A stretch of 64,000 nucleotides of DNA, taken from the NCBI GenBank assembly GCA_017161075.1, contig CP046174.1, positions 1,364,001 through 1,428,000 of the forward strand. The letters run 5' to 3'. Every line of letters begins with the position of its first letter. Positions within the stretch are counted from its first letter, which is position 1. A program made the position numbers and the translations under genes. Source of the stretch: Erysipelotrichaceae bacterium 66202529 (lineage in GTDB: Bacteria > Bacillota_I > Bacilli_A > Erysipelotrichales > Erysipelotrichaceae). Positions 62,154 through 64,000 of the stretch are shown piece by piece. The notes beneath the pieces are model-generated. The model made no database searches. It was not told the DNA's origin and saw only the letters and a list, made by a program, of their open reading frames with translations.

Positions 62154-62893
62154 GATATACCCGCAGACTTGTTCTGAGCGGTGCCTGCAATGTGCGTGAT
62201 CTTGGTGGATATCCCTGTACAAACGGAATCAGTGCATGGCATAAATGTTATCGAAGCGATATGCTCAACAAGCTAACAGAGGAAGACTGGATGCAGCTGC
62301 GTAATGCGGATATACGGTTGATTCTGGATTTGCGCAGTGTGACAGAGCAGCGTACAGCGGCATATGACAGTGAGGCCTATGGCATCACACGCGTAGCCCT
62401 TCCGTTTATGAAGGAGGAGGTGCCGCTTGCTGAAACGCTGGATCAGGAGGCGCAGAAGCGTTTCCTTGACAGTATGAAGCTCGATTATGTGGAGATGATC
62501 AGTGCTGTGCCCGATGCGGTGTGTCAGGCGCTGCGGCTCATATTAAAAACGCTGAGGGATGGCCATGCTGTATTGTTTCACTGTACGGCAGGAAAGGATC
62601 GCACCGGTATTCTGGCAGCCCTTCTTCTGAAGCTTTGTGGGGTATGCAATGAGGATATTCTGGCGGACTATCAGGTGTCGGCAACCTACAATGCGAAGGG
62701 GGTCAACAGCCTGTTACCACCGCATATGATGGCTATACCGCAGATTCGTGCATTATTTGAAAGTACACCGGAAATGCTGCAGCCGCTGCTGCAGCTGTTG
62801 GATGAGCAGGGCTGTGGCGCATATCTGGAAGCCATAGGAATGCAGCACAATGAGCTGGAAGCGCTGCGTACGCTGCTGTGTGATTCAGAATAA
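62150..62893 (+). CDS. Tyrosine-protein phosphatase (Y_phosphatase3 type)
   Basis: 247 residues. N-terminal GACNVRDLGGYPC and DLRSVTEQ are typical of the IphP/LipA-like phosphatase family, and the CX5R loop VLFHCTAGKDRTGILAALLL (Cys near residue 144) is intact. Such enzymes remove phosphate from tyrosine residues or phosphoinositides. No signal peptide, so cytoplasmic. Last gene of the operon, with a strong terminator behind it. Confidence 0.92.
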   Translation: MRYTRRLVLSGACNVRDLGGYPCTNGISAWHKCYRSDMLNKLTEEDWMQLRNADIRLILDLRSVTEQRTAAYDSEAYGITRVALPFMKEEVPLAETLDQEAQKRFLDSMKLDYVEMISAVPDAVCQALRLILKTLRDGHAVLFHCTAGKDRTGILAALLLKLCGVCNEDILADYQVSATYNAKGVNSLLPPHMMAIPQIRALFESTPEMLQPLLQLLDEQGCGAYLEAIGMQHNELEALRTLLCDSE

Positions 62894-62962
62894 TGTCTTT
62901 GTATAAGACTTACACTAAATAAAAACAGGAAACACCAGCACCGTGTTCCTGCAGACTGAATC

Positions 62963-62998
62963 GAAGCCCATGCCGTCTGGCAGCGGGCTTCTTTTTTC
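62963..62998 (+). terminator. Terminator after the phosphatase gene
   Basis: GAAGCCC (62963-62969) pairs with GGGCTTC (62985-62991), followed by T6. A further hairpin, CAGGAA-CAC/GTGTTCCTG, lies just upstream at about 62926-62952. Confidence 0.85.
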
Positions 62999-63180
62999 CT
63001 TTTGTATATAGCCGGATAAAAAAACATGCAGGCTTTTTCCTTGGTTCTTACTCACGTTTGGGTGTGACCAACATAAGAGACTTAAAACTACTGATATTGC
63101 CAATAGCTTTTGAAATCTCTTATATTTTAATATTTTAATACCCATGATCGAGTAAGCATCCATTCCTGCATGTGGAGGTA

Positions 63181-63912
63181 TTAGCTTTCTGTTTTCTGCC
63201 GCACCAGCTCAAAGGCGAAGATCGCTGTGGATGCCGCCGCTGTCATCGCATTGCGGAAATCCTGACGGTAGGGGATGTAAAGGTTTTGATCGCTGTGTCC
63301 CTGCACGCTTTTACTCAACCCGCGCATTTCCCCGCCGATTGCCAGGCAGACCCTTTGTGGAAAGGTGTATGCATATAAGGAAATTGCGTTGCTGCGCTGT
63401 CCGCAGACCAGTGTGATATCCTTCTGCTTCATTTCCTGAAGCAAAGCATCCATATCATTCGCTATGATCAGATTCAGATATTCACTGGCTCCTGCACTGG
63501 CTTTTGTCACAACACCGGCTGCACTCGTCCAGTTGCGCGGAGGTATAATGACACCGTCACAGCCAGCCGCATACAGGGTACGTAGGATATAACCGAAATT
63601 AAACGGATCCTCCACACCCTCGATCAATGCCAGAAACACTTGCTCGCTTTTGCATACATCCTGCAATGTTTGAAAGCTGCGCTCAGCGCAAACCGCAAGC
63701 AGACCGCCATGCGTCTTCCCCTGTGCCAGTTCATCAATGGCCTTGCGGCTGCTTTGTTCAATTAAAATATGGCGCTGTCTTGCCTGGCGGAGAATAAAGG
63801 CGGTATCGCGATCCTTTTTTTTCTCATCCACGATAATCCTTACGATATCCCGCTTTTGTGCAAGCAGCACGGCCTTAACAGAGATGTTTCCCTCTACGAT
63901 ATATTGTTCCAT
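63181..63912 (-). CDS. SpoU/TrmH family RNA methyltransferase
   Basis: 243 residues. An N-terminal L30e-like substrate-binding part (about 1-75) precedes a SPOUT methyltransferase domain. Motif 1 is VEDPFNFGYILRTLYAAGCDGVI; motif 2 is AIGGEMRGLSKSV. Motif 3 reads IPYRQDFRNAMTAAASTAIF, where most family members have SLN; the Asn is kept. It likely methylates a ribose in rRNA or tRNA (RlmB-like), but the target cannot be told. Monocistronic; the upstream bases 63913-64000 hold only its promoter region. Confidence 0.9.
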   Translation of the reverse strand: MEQYIVEGNISVKAVLLAQKRDIVRIIVDEKKKDRDTAFILRQARQRHILIEQSSRKAIDELAQGKTHGGLLAVCAERSFQTLQDVCKSEQVFLALIEGVEDPFNFGYILRTLYAAGCDGVIIPPRNWTSAAGVVTKASAGASEYLNLIIANDMDALLQEMKQKDITLVCGQRSNAISLYAYTFPQRVCLAIGGEMRGLSKSVQGHSDQNLYIPYRQDFRNAMTAAASTAIFAFELVRQKTES

Positions 63913-64000
63913 ATTGATTCCTCACTTATCCTGTTTCTATATTATATAGGAGAAGTGTCAACTTTAAAAGGGAATTCTTCATTTCTATCAGGATTCATGG

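Noticed and set aside
62999..63180. Small protein gene on the minus strand (about 80 codons, 62915-63163)
   Set aside because: It runs through the phosphatase terminator, lacks a ribosome binding site and has no recognisable sequence.

Overview
The window looks like a chromosomal segment of a low-to-mid G+C anaerobic Firmicute, most likely an Erysipelotrichaceae such as the [Clostridium] innocuum group. This is inferred from gene content and protein style, not from a marker gene: there is no rRNA or tRNA here. Supporting features are an AsrABC sulfite reductase, a FabK-type fatty acid pathway, type III pantothenate kinase, a 2-hydroxyacyl-CoA dehydratase activase, a YhbD-type regulator with bactofilin, and a Rpn/PD-(D/E)XK transposase-like protein.

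Layout. 0-3 kb: the 5' part of a dehydratase activase and its TetR regulator (minus) diverge from a yhbD-like regulator, membrane protein and bactofilin operon (plus). 3-10 kb: YitT transporter-like protein, winged-helix protein, GNAT, the CoA genes coaBC-coaX (minus) and an NAD(P)HX repair fusion. 10-13 kb: a Rpn-family protein with possible decayed flanks, then an iron alcohol dehydrogenase behind a Rex-like operator. 13.3-17.7 kb: a histidine kinase and its response regulator on the minus strand, separated by a plus-strand surface protein gene that overlaps the regulator tail to tail. 18-21 kb: a second bactofilin, a folded repeat element, HflX, and a degenerate 19-bp repeat array. 21-24 kb: asrABC (minus) behind a Rex-like box. 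24.6-36.2 kb: a complete type II fatty acid operon, acpP-accBCDA-fabH-fabK-(FMN oxidoreductase)-fabD-fabG-fabF-fabZ-acpS-plsC, headed by a promoter with three FabT-like boxes. 37-45 kb: a C-P lyase operon (phnGHIJKM, hexapeptide protein, phnL, PHP phosphoesterase, inositol-phosphatase-like protein) behind a Pho-box-like promoter, without its own importer. 45.9-64 kb: GNAT and YdeI, two U32 proteins resembling the TrhP tRNA hydroxylation pair, proS, a PEPCK/HPr-kinase-like protein, threonine dehydratase, YaiI, a cell wall amidase, a Bax-inhibitor-1 protein, DUF4438, a two-lobed aspartic protease-like protein, cyclophilin, rhodanese, tyrosine phosphatase and a SpoU methyltransferase.

How it fits together. 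Acetyl-CoA is carboxylated by AccABCD, elongated on AcpP (activated by AcpS) by FabD/H/F/G/Z/K and passed to PlsC for phospholipid. CoaX and CoaBC supply CoA, the donor for AcpS. Phosphonates are opened by the Phn enzymes under presumed phosphate-starvation control. AsrABC and the alcohol dehydrogenase are both NAD(H)-linked and both carry Rex-like 18-mers, suggesting shared redox control. The observations I rate highest are the interleaved kinase/surface protein/regulator locus and the bilobed aspartic protease-like protein. Next come the triple operator of the fatty acid operon, the folded 108-nt element near 19.1 kb and the Cys-cluster FMN oxidoreductase inside the fab operon. No CRISPR array, prophage or complete insertion sequence was seen.
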